Positions 13,332 to 20,543 of a stretch of 22,914 nt of DNA are shown here, in pieces. Where the stretch lies: the NCBI GenBank assembly GCA_017457465.1, contig JAFTHJ010000009.1, positions 1 to 22,914 on the forward strand, in the 5' to 3' direction. The translations under genes were made by a program, and so were the position numbers. The first letter of the stretch is position 1; each line of letters starts with the position of its first letter. Under the pieces are notes generated by a model, which searched no databases, was not told where the DNA came from, and worked only from the letters and a program-made list of their open reading frames with translations. Source of the DNA: Clostridia bacterium. Its GTDB lineage: Bacteria; Bacillota; Clostridia; Oscillospirales; CAG-272.

Positions 13332-15210
13332 TCAGAGAAGAGGCGAACAGACAATGCCCCCGATGGGTAGACCTGGCGGAGGCCCCGGCGGCGGAAGAGC
13401 TGGCGGACCTATGGGCGCGAGGGTGAACCGTGAGAAGCCGAAGAATATAAAAAAGAGTCTGTTCAGGCTTCTGAAATATATCGGAAAGAGCAAGATGCTT
13501 ATTATCGCGCTTATCGCGATAATGGTGGCTGTTACTGTATCCGACCTTGCGGGTCCCGCACTTCAGGGCGCGGCTATAGACACAATAAAGATAGAGAACG
13601 GCTCACTAACGGTGGATTTCGGAGCTATGCTGCGATATCTTGGTGTTATGGTGATACTTTTCGTCTTCAGCGCGGTGATGAATTTCTTTTCGGCGATAAT
13701 CGCGGCGAAGCTTTCGCAGAACACGGTTTATACGCTTCGTAACGACCTATTCGCCAAAATTTCAAGACTTCCGATAAAGTATACCGACACACACAAGCAC
13801 GGCGATATAATGTCGAGAATGACGAATGACGTTGAGAACGTATCAAACGCCATTTCGCAGTCGATATCCTCGCTCATATCAAGTGTTCTGACTCTCGTGG
13901 GCGCATTCTCAATGATGCTTTATTACGGTTGGATAATGGCGCTTATCGCCTGTGTCACCATACCGCTTACGATATTCATTTCGGGCAATCTCGCGAAATT
14001 TATGAGAAAATATTTCGTGCGTCGTCAGAAGCTTATGGGACAGCTTAACGGTCAGGTCGAGGAGATGGTTACCTCGTATAAGACTGTAGTCGCCTACGGC
14101 AAGGAGAAGGGGGCAGTCAAGGATTTCTCGGCTACGAGCGAGGAATTCAAGAGGTGCAGTATCAGTGCGAGAGTATGGGGCTCGATTATGGGACCTTGTA
14201 TGAACTTTCTCGGAAATCTCCAGTACGTGCTTATCGCCGTATTTGGCGGATTCTTCGTGTTGAACCCCGTAAGCTTTATGAGAACGCTTACTATCGGTAA
14301 TATCCAGTCAATGCTTCAGTATTCAAAGAAATTCACCCGTCCCGTAAACGAGATAGCTAACCAGTATTCCTCAATACTCACAGCTCTGGCGGGAGCCGAG
14401 AGAATATTCGATATAATGGATAGCGCGGACGAGGTGGATGACGGTAAATCGGATATAAGAGTTGAGGAGATAAAGGGAAATATCCGATTTGAAAAGATAG
14501 ACTTTTCCTACGAGGAGGGAGAGCCCGTGCTGAAATCTCTCGACCTCTGGGTAAAGGAGGGACAGAAGATAGCCATAGTCGGCGCGACAGGCTCGGGAAA
14601 GACCACGATAGTGAATCTGCTCACGAGATTTTACGAGCTTGACGGCGGAGTTATCACGATAGACGGCATAGATATCACCGAGATACCCAAGAGTACGCTT
14701 CGACGAGCTATAGCGATAGTGCTTCAGGACACAGTCCTGTTTTCGGATACGATAGCCGCAAATATAAAATACGGCAGACTTGACGCGACAGATGAGGAAA
14801 TGAAGCGAGCGGTGGCTCACGCCAAGGCAGACGAGTTTATCGAGAGGCTGCCCGAGGGATATAATACCGTACTTGCCGAGTCGGGAAGCGACCTCTCGGC
14901 AGGACAGCGACAGCTACTTGCCATTGCCCGTGCCGTACTTGCCGACCCGAAGATACTCATACTTGACGAGGCGACCTCAAGCGTCGACACGAGAACCGAG
15001 ATGCACATTCAACAGGCAATGGTGGCGCTTATGAAGAACCGCACCTCGCTTATCATCGCACACCGACTCTCAACCATACGTGATGCCGATAAGATAGTTG
15101 TGGTCAAGGACGGAACGATAGTCGAGGCGGGTAATCACGAGGAGCTTCTCGCGCTCGGAGGAGAGTATCATAAGCTATACAGTAATCAGTTCGCGGGTAT
15201 TGCGACATGA
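13324..15210 (+). CDS. Heterodimeric ABC exporter, catalytic half
   Basis: A 628-residue partner half-transporter. A Gly/Pro/Arg-rich cytoplasmic tail (about 14-40, PMGRPGGGPGGGRAGGPMG) precedes six membrane helices. The NBD has Walker A GATGSGKTT (about 420-428), a non-canonical signature LSAGQRQ (about 523-529), a canonical Walker B ILILDEATSSVD (about 543-554) and the H-loop IAHR. Its intact Glu and His pair with the LSGGQ of the first subunit to form one working site. Its LSAGQ pairs with the degenerate Asp/Gln site of the partner. The two sequences are therefore complementary, as expected for an obligate heterodimer. The ATG at 13324 is chosen for the GGAGGTG 6 nt upstream. Open frame further upstream overlaps the partner gene. 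The next gene's ATG overlaps this stop. Confidence 0.93.
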   Translation: MNNQRRGEQTMPPMGRPGGGPGGGRAGGPMGARVNREKPKNIKKSLFRLLKYIGKSKMLIIALIAIMVAVTVSDLAGPALQGAAIDTIKIENGSLTVDFGAMLRYLGVMVILFVFSAVMNFFSAIIAAKLSQNTVYTLRNDLFAKISRLPIKYTDTHKHGDIMSRMTNDVENVSNAISQSISSLISSVLTLVGAFSMMLYYGWIMALIACVTIPLTIFISGNLAKFMRKYFVRRQKLMGQLNGQVEEMVTSYKTVVAYGKEKGAVKDFSATSEEFKRCSISARVWGSIMGPCMNFLGNLQYVLIAVFGGFFVLNPVSFMRTLTIGNIQSMLQYSKKFTRPVNEIANQYSSILTALAGAERIFDIMDSADEVDDGKSDIRVEEIKGNIRFEKIDFSYEEGEPVLKSLDLWVKEGQKIAIVGATGSGKTTIVNLLTRFYELDGGVITIDGIDITEIPKSTLRRAIAIVLQDTVLFSDTIAANIKYGRLDATDEEMKRAVAHAKADEFIERLPEGYNTVLAESGSDLSAGQRQLLAIARAVLADPKILILDEATSSVDTRTEMHIQQAMVALMKNRTSLIIAHRLSTIRDADKIVVVKDGTIVEAGNHEELLALGGEYHKLYSNQFAGIAT

Positions 15211-15968
15211 TGTTTGACAGAGAAAAATTTGCCAAACTCTGCGCCGAGGATGGCGCGGGGGAGATATGCGCGGACAGTATCGGACTGTATAAAGAAAAAC
15301 GGCTTCACAGAATACTCAAACGGCTCGTCTGCGAGAATCCCGACGCACACGAATTTAAGATAGGGAATTATGTTGCGGATGTGTTTGAGACAGGGCGGAT
15401 AACCGAGATACAAACAGGCTCGTTTTATCCGCTTCACCGAAAGCTCACATATTATCTCGCAAAGACAGACTATGAGGTAAGACTCGTACACCCCGTTATC
15501 GCTGAAAAAAGGATAATACGAATAGACAAAGAAAGCGGAGAGGTGATAAGAAGCCGCCGCTCACCGAAGCGAGTGGGGATGGGGGAGATAATGCGGGAGA
15601 TATTCAGAATAGCCGAGCTTGTGAAAAACGAGCGGCTTGAGATAGTTATTCTGTATATTTCCGCCGACGAGTACAGATATTCCGAGGCAGTGAGGTACAG
15701 AAGGTCGGGCAAATACGACTCCGAGCTGCTGCCGCGAGAGATACTCTCCGAGGAGCGGTTTTGCGGAGTTGAGTCCTATAAATTTCTGCTTGACGGCACT
15801 CCCGAGCGATTTTTGGCAAAGGAGTACGGCACTCTCAAGAAGCTGCACGGCAGAGAGCTTTACAGTACGCTCAATCTGCTCACGGCGCTCGGACTTCTCG
15901 AGCGCGAAAAAGGGGAGCGCGGCGCATATGAATACAGGTGTACGGACAACTCGGAAAATGGAATTTAA
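15207..15968 (+). CDS. Conserved hypothetical protein, possible PD-(D/E)XK-like fold
   Basis: A 253-residue protein that I do not recognise by name, although similar proteins seem familiar from Clostridia. An N-terminal helix KEKRLHRILKRLV (29-41) precedes YVADVFETGRITEIQTGSF (55-73). Here Asp58, Glu67 and Gln69 are placed as in a PD-(D/E)XK nuclease core, with Gln replacing the usual Lys. A basic segment RSRRSPKRVG follows. The C-terminal 60 residues (FLAKEYGTLKKLHG... LLTALGLLEREKG) look like a winged helix. There is no signal peptide or membrane segment, so it is probably cytoplasmic. It begins ATGATG overlapping the stop of the ABC gene and is the last gene of the MarR operon. Function is unknown. 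A nucleic-acid-binding or nuclease role is an inference from the motif only. Confidence 0.75.
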   Translation: MMFDREKFAKLCAEDGAGEICADSIGLYKEKRLHRILKRLVCENPDAHEFKIGNYVADVFETGRITEIQTGSFYPLHRKLTYYLAKTDYEVRLVHPVIAEKRIIRIDKESGEVIRSRRSPKRVGMGEIMREIFRIAELVKNERLEIVILYISADEYRYSEAVRYRRSGKYDSELLPREILSEERFCGVESYKFLLDGTPERFLAKEYGTLKKLHGRELYSTLNLLTALGLLEREKGERGAYEYRCTDNSENGI

Positions 15969-15972
15969 TAAA

Positions 15973-16008
15973 GTCGGGCGGATATATCAAATCCGCCCGA
16001 CGATTTTA
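15973..16008 (+). terminator. Terminator of the MarR-ABC operon
   Basis: GTCGGGCGGAT (15973-15983) pairs perfectly with ATCCGCCCGAC (15991-16001) and is followed by GATTTTAT. It starts 4 nt after the stop of the hypothetical gene. Confidence 0.85.
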
Positions 16009-16108
16009 TATAAATCGTTGATTACTTTAGAAATGAACCACAAAAGAAATCTTGATTTTTTGTCGCTTCCACCTATTTTGATTTTTTTGCTTCAGCGTTA
16101 AAAAACAG

Positions 16109-16138
16109 TTAACAAATTTGTTATATCATTGATATAAC
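16109..16138 (+). promoter_or_regulatory. Promoter with overlapping palindromes for the beta-helix pair
   Basis: TTAACA (16109-16114) and TATAAC (16133-16138), 18 bp apart, give a plausible promoter with a start near 16145. Two palindromes overlap it. TAACAAATTTGTTA (16110-16123) is perfect. GTTATATCA-t-TGATATAAC (16120-16138) is a perfect 9-bp-arm dyad covering the -10. A small hairpin GGAGAA/TTCTCC (16141-16157) would lie at the very start of the transcript. A repressor site is likely, but the regulator is not in the window as far as I can tell. Confidence 0.55.
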
Positions 16139-16189
16139 TTGGAGAAGATTTTTCTCCGAAAAACTAAAGATTTGAAAGCGAGTATAGCT

Positions 16190-17863
16190 ATGTTTGAGCA
16201 TCTTTCCGAGGATAAAAAGAGAGTTAATGTGCGTGATTTCGGAGCTGTAGCCGACGGAGTTACAGACGATACGGCGGCGATAATCGCGGCGGCTGATTCG
16301 CTCACCGAGGGCGGTATAGTATATTTTCCCGCGGGTGTATATCTTATGGATTTCGTTCCGTTCCGCGAGGGCGTGACATACCTGCTTGAGGGCAAGGCGG
16401 ACGATATATCCGCGGGATATACCGAGGAGCTTCAGAAAAGAATAGCAGACGGTGAGTTCGCTGTTCTTCGCTCTATGGGCAAGGGCGATATGTTTATAAA
16501 CCACGAAAAGGAAAAGTTTGCTACAGGTAACGCGGTATCTAATTACGGACTTTCGGGCGGAGTTATAGACTGTGTCGGACGTGTCAGAGCATTCATTTTC
16601 ATTCACTGTGAGAACGTTCTGCTTGAAAACTGTATAATCCTCGACTCTCCTAACAACCACTCTATTCAGGTCACGGGAGCGCGTGATGTTATGATACGCA
16701 ACTGTATGTTCGCGGGATATAATTTCAAGGGTAATCTCTATGCCGAGACTATACAGATAGAGCAGTCGCATTCGGGCGCTATCGGTTGGCAGATGTTTAC
16801 CACATCAAATGTCTCATACGGAGAATACCGCTTCTGCGAGAATGTGACCGTCGAGGGCTGTTATTTCGGCAAGAGCGCAAACTTTGGCGCCCCGCTTATT
16901 CCGATAGGACACCACGGTCAGGAATATAAGTCAAGTGTAACAGGCTGTTACATAAGAAATTGCGTATTTGACAATCCGCTCTATATGGCGCTTCGTCCCT
17001 ACGCGTATTCCGACCTCGTCGTTGAGGATTGCACCTTTATTTCGACCGAGCAGAGACTCTTTGAGGAGTCTGACGCTATGATAACATATCTTCTGCGTAA
17101 ACCGAATCCCCGCGCTATTGCGGTTGACGACGACGGTAATTTCCTTCACGCGACCTATGAGCCCGGATATGCCTGTGAGGGTTCGCTTGGCTCGAAGATA
17201 CGCCGCAACAAGTTTATTCTCGGCGGTGACCGTATCGGCAGGGTAATCAATACTCTCGGTATCTACAGACGCGGAATGAAGGTCACGACTCACCTGCTCA
17301 AGATAGACGAGTTTGGCGGACGCGCTTATGTATTCCACGGATACAGAAAGGTCAAGGACCTTATATCCGAGCTTGAGTTTTGCGATAATGAAATTGTCGT
17401 GCTTAACAGAAAGCCCACCGTTACCGACTACCTTATGCGCTTTGAAAAGGTCTGCGGACTTACACTTTCGGGTAACGTGATAAAATCGAATGTCGAAAAT
17501 TATTCCAACTGGTACCGTGACAATGAGGCGGTCAAGCTTGTTGACTGCTATGTCGGACAGAACGACAAATCTCGCTTTATTGAGGGAGATACCGCCGCGG
17601 GAAGACGGATTATCCTTCCTCTCGGAGACGGCGAGGTGGCGCGTGTTCACTGCGCAAAGAAGTTGACTCTCGCGCTTTATTGCGAGGAGGGCGGAGCTAT
17701 TGAGACAGACGCAGACGAGCGCGGCAACGCCATCGTTACGGTAACTCCCGACGAGGGATACACCTTTGCGGGTTGGGAAACGGCTGACAGCGACTACTGT
17801 CTGGCTGTCGGCGACAGTGAGCTTGATACCGATATATCGCTTGTAGCTACATTCAGAAAATAA
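16190..17863 (+). CDS. Right-handed beta-helix protein (pectate-lyase-3-like), no signal peptide
   Basis: A 557-residue protein. VNVRDFGAVADGVTDDTAAI (near residues 12-31) is the classic opening of pectate-lyase-3/phage-spike beta-helix proteins, followed by GGIVYFPAGVYLM. Many repeating coils follow (GGVIDCVGR, ENVLLENCIILDS, RDVMIRNCMFAGYN, ENVTVEGCYFGKS, CVFDNPLYMALRPYAY). The last 65 residues (YCEEGGAIETD...GYTFAGWE...ATFRK) form an InlB B-repeat-like domain. Polar blocks shared with the next gene are SPNNHSIQVTG, IQIEQSHSGA and IGHHG. A carbohydrate-active role is plausible, but the substrate is unknown. There is no signal peptide, which is odd for this fold. ATG 16190 is chosen although its ribosome binding site is weak. 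A TTG at 16139 would precede the predicted transcription start and has no site. It is probably co-transcribed with the paralogous lipoprotein gene 28 nt downstream. Confidence 0.8.
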   Translation: MFEHLSEDKKRVNVRDFGAVADGVTDDTAAIIAAADSLTEGGIVYFPAGVYLMDFVPFREGVTYLLEGKADDISAGYTEELQKRIADGEFAVLRSMGKGDMFINHEKEKFATGNAVSNYGLSGGVIDCVGRVRAFIFIHCENVLLENCIILDSPNNHSIQVTGARDVMIRNCMFAGYNFKGNLYAETIQIEQSHSGAIGWQMFTTSNVSYGEYRFCENVTVEGCYFGKSANFGAPLIPIGHHGQEYKSSVTGCYIRNCVFDNPLYMALRPYAYSDLVVEDCTFISTEQRLFEESDAMITYLLRKPNPRAIAVDDDGNFLHATYEPGYACEGSLGSKIRRNKFILGGDRIGRVINTLGIYRRGMKVTTHLLKIDEFGGRAYVFHGYRKVKDLISELEFCDNEIVVLNRKPTVTDYLMRFEKVCGLTLSGNVIKSNVENYSNWYRDNEAVKLVDCYVGQNDKSRFIEGDTAAGRRIILPLGDGEVARVHCAKKLTLALYCEEGGAIETDADERGNAIVTVTPDEGYTFAGWETADSDYCLAVGDSELDTDISLVATFRK

Positions 17864-17891
17864 AATTATATTATCCCCGAAAGGAGAAAAA

Positions 17892-19994
17892 ATGAAAAGA
17901 TTCATAACGGCAATGATTTGCCTTTGTATCATACTGTCGCTTTTGTTAAGCTCCTGTCTAAAGGAGAGCGGCGGGGGAGATGAGACAGACTCGACGACCG
18001 AGAATACAACGGGGGAGACCGTCGCGACCACCACGACTGCCGCGACTACTTCCGGTACCACCGAATACGATTATTCCAAAATACCCGATGTGATAGAGCC
18101 GCACGAGAGTCAGAGTGTGGCGGCAGGAGAGCTTGGTCTTGACGCTTTTCTGGTAAGCACCGATAAATATTATGTGGCGAACGCCGTTATTGAGGAGAGC
18201 GGAGATATCACCGTGACCTCGTATAACCCGGGAACCGCCGCTATCAAGGTAAAGAATAACTACGGCGAGGCGGCGATTCTCACCGTAAAGGTGGCGCTCG
18301 ATTACAGTATAGAGAGCATTGATATTGATAAGTTCGAGATGCCGCAGAATTATGTAAACGCAAAGGATTACGGACTTGACGAGGCAAACGAGGATAACTC
18401 CGAGCAGCTTCAGGCGGCTATCAACGCGCTTCCGAACGGCGGAGTTGTGTACATACCGCACGGAAGATATCCCACGAAGTATGTCGAGCTCAAGAGCAAC
18501 GTCGCGCTTCGTCTTGAGGGTATTCTCCCCGACTACAATGTTGAGTATAGCGACGAGATTGCCTCTCTTATATCGGGCGGAGAGTTTTTCGCCGTTCTCG
18601 CGTCCGCGGGCGGAGATATGTTTGTCAATACCCCTAATCTCGGAGCGGGTAGAAACGGCGCCGATAATCTGGAGATAACGGGCGGAGTTATTGATATGGA
18701 GGGGCGTTCGAGAGCCTTTATATGGGCTTGTGCCGACGGAGTTCTTCTTGAAAATGTAATAATGAAGGACTGCCCGAATGACCATGCCATACAGATAACG
18801 GGAAGCAAAAATGTCACAATAAGAGACGTGCTTTTTGCGGGATATAACTTTGTGAGCAATACCACGGGAAGTGAGCTTATACAGATAGAGACCTCACACC
18901 CCGGAGCAACCGGAGCCGCCGAGTGGGCACCCGCGCAATTTGAAACCAACGAGTTCTATAATTCCGAGAATGTCAGAATAGAGAACTGCTATTTCGGAAA
19001 GAGCGATGAATACGACTCGGCGACCTATTTCATAGGTCACCACGGACATCAAGGCGGAGCGAGTCTTACGGGATTCAAGGTTCTCGGTTGTACATTTGAC
19101 AATCCGAGAGTTGTGGCTATTCGCGCGTATGCCTATGTCGATGTTGAGATAGCGGATTGTAAATTCATATCCGACAGAGATAATTCGGTAGTCGCGAATC
19201 AGCAGAGATATATGATAGAAATGAATTTCAATTCGGGAGACGTCAAGCTTTCGTCTGGAGTATATCTCTTTAACTCGGAGGCGAGGGGAGGCTGTCGGGA
19301 TTACAAAATACACGACAACGACTTTGTGCTCGGAGAAAGCTCGGCTCTCGCGGGATTCATAAAGACACTCAATACGGGAACGACATGGTGCGATGCCAAG
19401 GCGTATTCCTCAATAATCGAGACCGATTTTTATACCGAGACACCCCATGTCTTTACAGGATATAAAATGGTTACGACCTGCGTAGCCGATATAAGTATTT
19501 CAAACAATACCTTTACCGTAAAGAATTCGGTCAGCGACACTTTGTTCCATATGTACTCGGTCAGAGGACTTGAGTTCAAAAATAATGTCTTCGACGCCTC
19601 GGGAACTCACGTTAAGCATAACCTTGACGGGGTTATGTGTTACGGCGCTTCCTTCCTTGGAAGTCAGTCTATGAGAGAGAGAGAAAGGACATTCCGTATC
19701 GCTTGTGTTTATAATAACAAGACAGTTCCGATAGTTCTGCAGTCCGCAAACGGTAATATCGAGGCTTACTGTACGGGAACGAATTCGCAGACAAACTATA
19801 TTCTTACTGTTAGCTGCGGTGAGGGCGGAGTGATAGAAAGATACGCGACGGACGACGGTAAGCTTTATGTCAAAGTCGTTGCCGATGACGGTTATGTGTT
19901 TGACGGATATTATGTGGGAGGCGTGAAGCAGGGAAGCGGACGGCTTGAGTTTTCGGCTTCCACAACGGTCACCGCCGTATTCGTGCAGAAATAA
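17892..19994 (+). CDS. Surface lipoprotein with right-handed beta-helix domain
   Basis: A 700-residue lipoprotein paralogous to the gene before it. A type II signal peptide with lipobox LSSC (Cys22) is followed by a Ser/Thr/Glu-rich linker (about 23-60) and a small beta-sandwich-like domain (about 75-140, ending AILTVKVALDY). The beta-helix domain starts at YGLDEANEDNSEQLQAAINA, a variant of the GVTDDTAAI opening, followed by GGVVYIPHGRY. DCPNDHAIQITG (about 293-304), LIQIETSHPGA (about 329-339) and IGHHGHQGG (about 380-388) match the paralogue. The last 65 residues form an InlB B-repeat-like domain (GEGGVIERYATDDG...GYVFDGYYVGG...VTAVF). It would be anchored on the outer face of the membrane, probably acting on or binding polysaccharide. 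No glycan specificity can be read. The start has AAAGGAG 6 nt upstream. Confidence 0.85.
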   Translation: MKRFITAMICLCIILSLLLSSCLKESGGGDETDSTTENTTGETVATTTTAATTSGTTEYDYSKIPDVIEPHESQSVAAGELGLDAFLVSTDKYYVANAVIEESGDITVTSYNPGTAAIKVKNNYGEAAILTVKVALDYSIESIDIDKFEMPQNYVNAKDYGLDEANEDNSEQLQAAINALPNGGVVYIPHGRYPTKYVELKSNVALRLEGILPDYNVEYSDEIASLISGGEFFAVLASAGGDMFVNTPNLGAGRNGADNLEITGGVIDMEGRSRAFIWACADGVLLENVIMKDCPNDHAIQITGSKNVTIRDVLFAGYNFVSNTTGSELIQIETSHPGATGAAEWAPAQFETNEFYNSENVRIENCYFGKSDEYDSATYFIGHHGHQGGASLTGFKVLGCTFDNPRVVAIRAYAYVDVEIADCKFISDRDNSVVANQQRYMIEMNFNSGDVKLSSGVYLFNSEARGGCRDYKIHDNDFVLGESSALAGFIKTLNTGTTWCDAKAYSSIIETDFYTETPHVFTGYKMVTTCVADISISNNTFTVKNSVSDTLFHMYSVRGLEFKNNVFDASGTHVKHNLDGVMCYGASFLGSQSMRERERTFRIACVYNNKTVPIVLQSANGNIEAYCTGTNSQTNYILTVSCGEGGVIERYATDDGKLYVKVVADDGYVFDGYYVGGVKQGSGRLEFSASTTVTAVFVQK

Positions 19995-20013
19995 TAATTT
20001 ACAAAAATGCTAA

Positions 20014-20048
20014 AGGACAGAGAATTTTCACATTCTCTGTCCTCTTTT
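20014..20048 (+). terminator. Intrinsic terminator after the beta-helix pair
   Basis: AGGACAGAGAAT (20014-20025) pairs perfectly with ATTCTCTGTCCT (20032-20043) around TTTCAC, followed by CTTTT. It lies about 20 nt after the lipoprotein stop. Confidence 0.9.
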
Positions 20049-20114
20049 CTTGAAAATCACTGACTTAATTAAAGACACTAAAGCAATATATTTTTATCAA
20101 ATCATCAAGCTTTA

Positions 20115-20143
20115 TTGACAAGTCGGCAAAAACATGGTAAAAT
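20115..20143 (+). promoter_or_regulatory. Sigma-A promoter for structured RNA 2 and the Cys-rich gene
   Basis: TTGACA (20115-20120) and TAAAAT (20138-20143) are 17 bp apart. The expected start is near G20150, directly at the base of the long closing stem of the RNA. The geometry matches the promoter at 188-216. Confidence 0.8.
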
Positions 20144-20149
20144 ATACCC

Positions 20150-20309
20150 GTCACACGAATTGAATATTTTTATCCCCAAAACGGGAAAATACTTTGGTAA
20201 AAAGTGTTTTCTCTCTTTTCTCATTCCGTTATTGGGGAGCAATTCGTGTGACAACAATTGAGGGGGAAGCATTTTTTCGGTGCATCTCTCACGGGGTGCA
20301 CCTTTTTTT
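20150..20309 (+). ncRNA. Candidate structured RNA 2 (leader or small RNA)
   Basis: P1 pairs TCACACGAATTG (20151-20162) perfectly with 20240-20251. P2 pairs TCCCCA 20173-20178 with 20233-20238 and AACGG 20180-20184 with 20226-20230. P3 is an 11-bp hairpin, GAAAATACTTT 20185-20195 with 20201-20211, one G-U and a GGTAA loop. A pyrimidine-rich single strand (20212-20225) follows. After P1 come GACAA (beginning within the P1 3' end), AGGGGG, GCA and six T, then the terminator hairpin. This is the same order as in RNA 1. TGAATATT at the exit of P1 is also shared by both. The promoter places the RNA 5' end at P1. No known riboswitch consensus is recognised. It is either a cis-regulator of the six-cysteine protein gene or an independent small RNA. 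Confidence 0.6.
20279..20309 (+). terminator. Intrinsic terminator of structured RNA 2
   Basis: GGTGCA (20279-20284) pairs with TGCACC (20297-20302), with extra CTC-GGG pairing inside, followed by seven T (20303-20309). The ribosome binding site of the next gene begins 7 nt later, so it may act as an attenuator. Confidence 0.8.
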
Positions 20310-20326
20310 GTATTCAGGAGGTATAT

Positions 20327-20530
20327 ATGAGAAAGGATATTCCAAAAAAGGAAATAGACATTAGCGGTGTAGAACTTACACCTGGGGAGCCTACCGTTTG
20401 TCTTGGTAATGGAGAACAAGGCTTTGAGTGTTGTTGCGACGAATGCGACTACTATTTGCTCTGTTTTCCCGAATTTGCTTCAGAAGACTGGAGGTTTAAC
20501 AAACCCAAATCCTCTCCGTTCTACAAGTAG
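20327..20530 (+). CDS. Small six-cysteine protein of unknown function
   Basis: A 67-residue protein starting at ATG 20327 with an ideal AGGAGG (20316-20321) 5 nt upstream. A charged N-terminus (MRKDIPKKEIDI) leads to GVELTPGEPTVCLGNG and then ECCCDECDYYLLCFPEF. Six cysteines are at positions 25, 35, 36, 37, 40 and 46, packed into 22 residues. That fits metal binding, several disulfides or a modified peptide. There is no signal peptide or membrane helix and the second half is acidic and aromatic. I do not recognise the family. A frame extending upstream to TTG 20258 runs through the terminator hairpin and is rejected. The gene ends in TAG 13 nt from the end of the convergent clpC gene. Control is probably through the upstream structured RNA and terminator. 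Confidence 0.75.
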   Translation: MRKDIPKKEIDISGVELTPGEPTVCLGNGEQGFECCCDECDYYLLCFPEFASEDWRFNKPKSSPFYK

Positions 20531-20543
20531 AAAAACGACGCTT

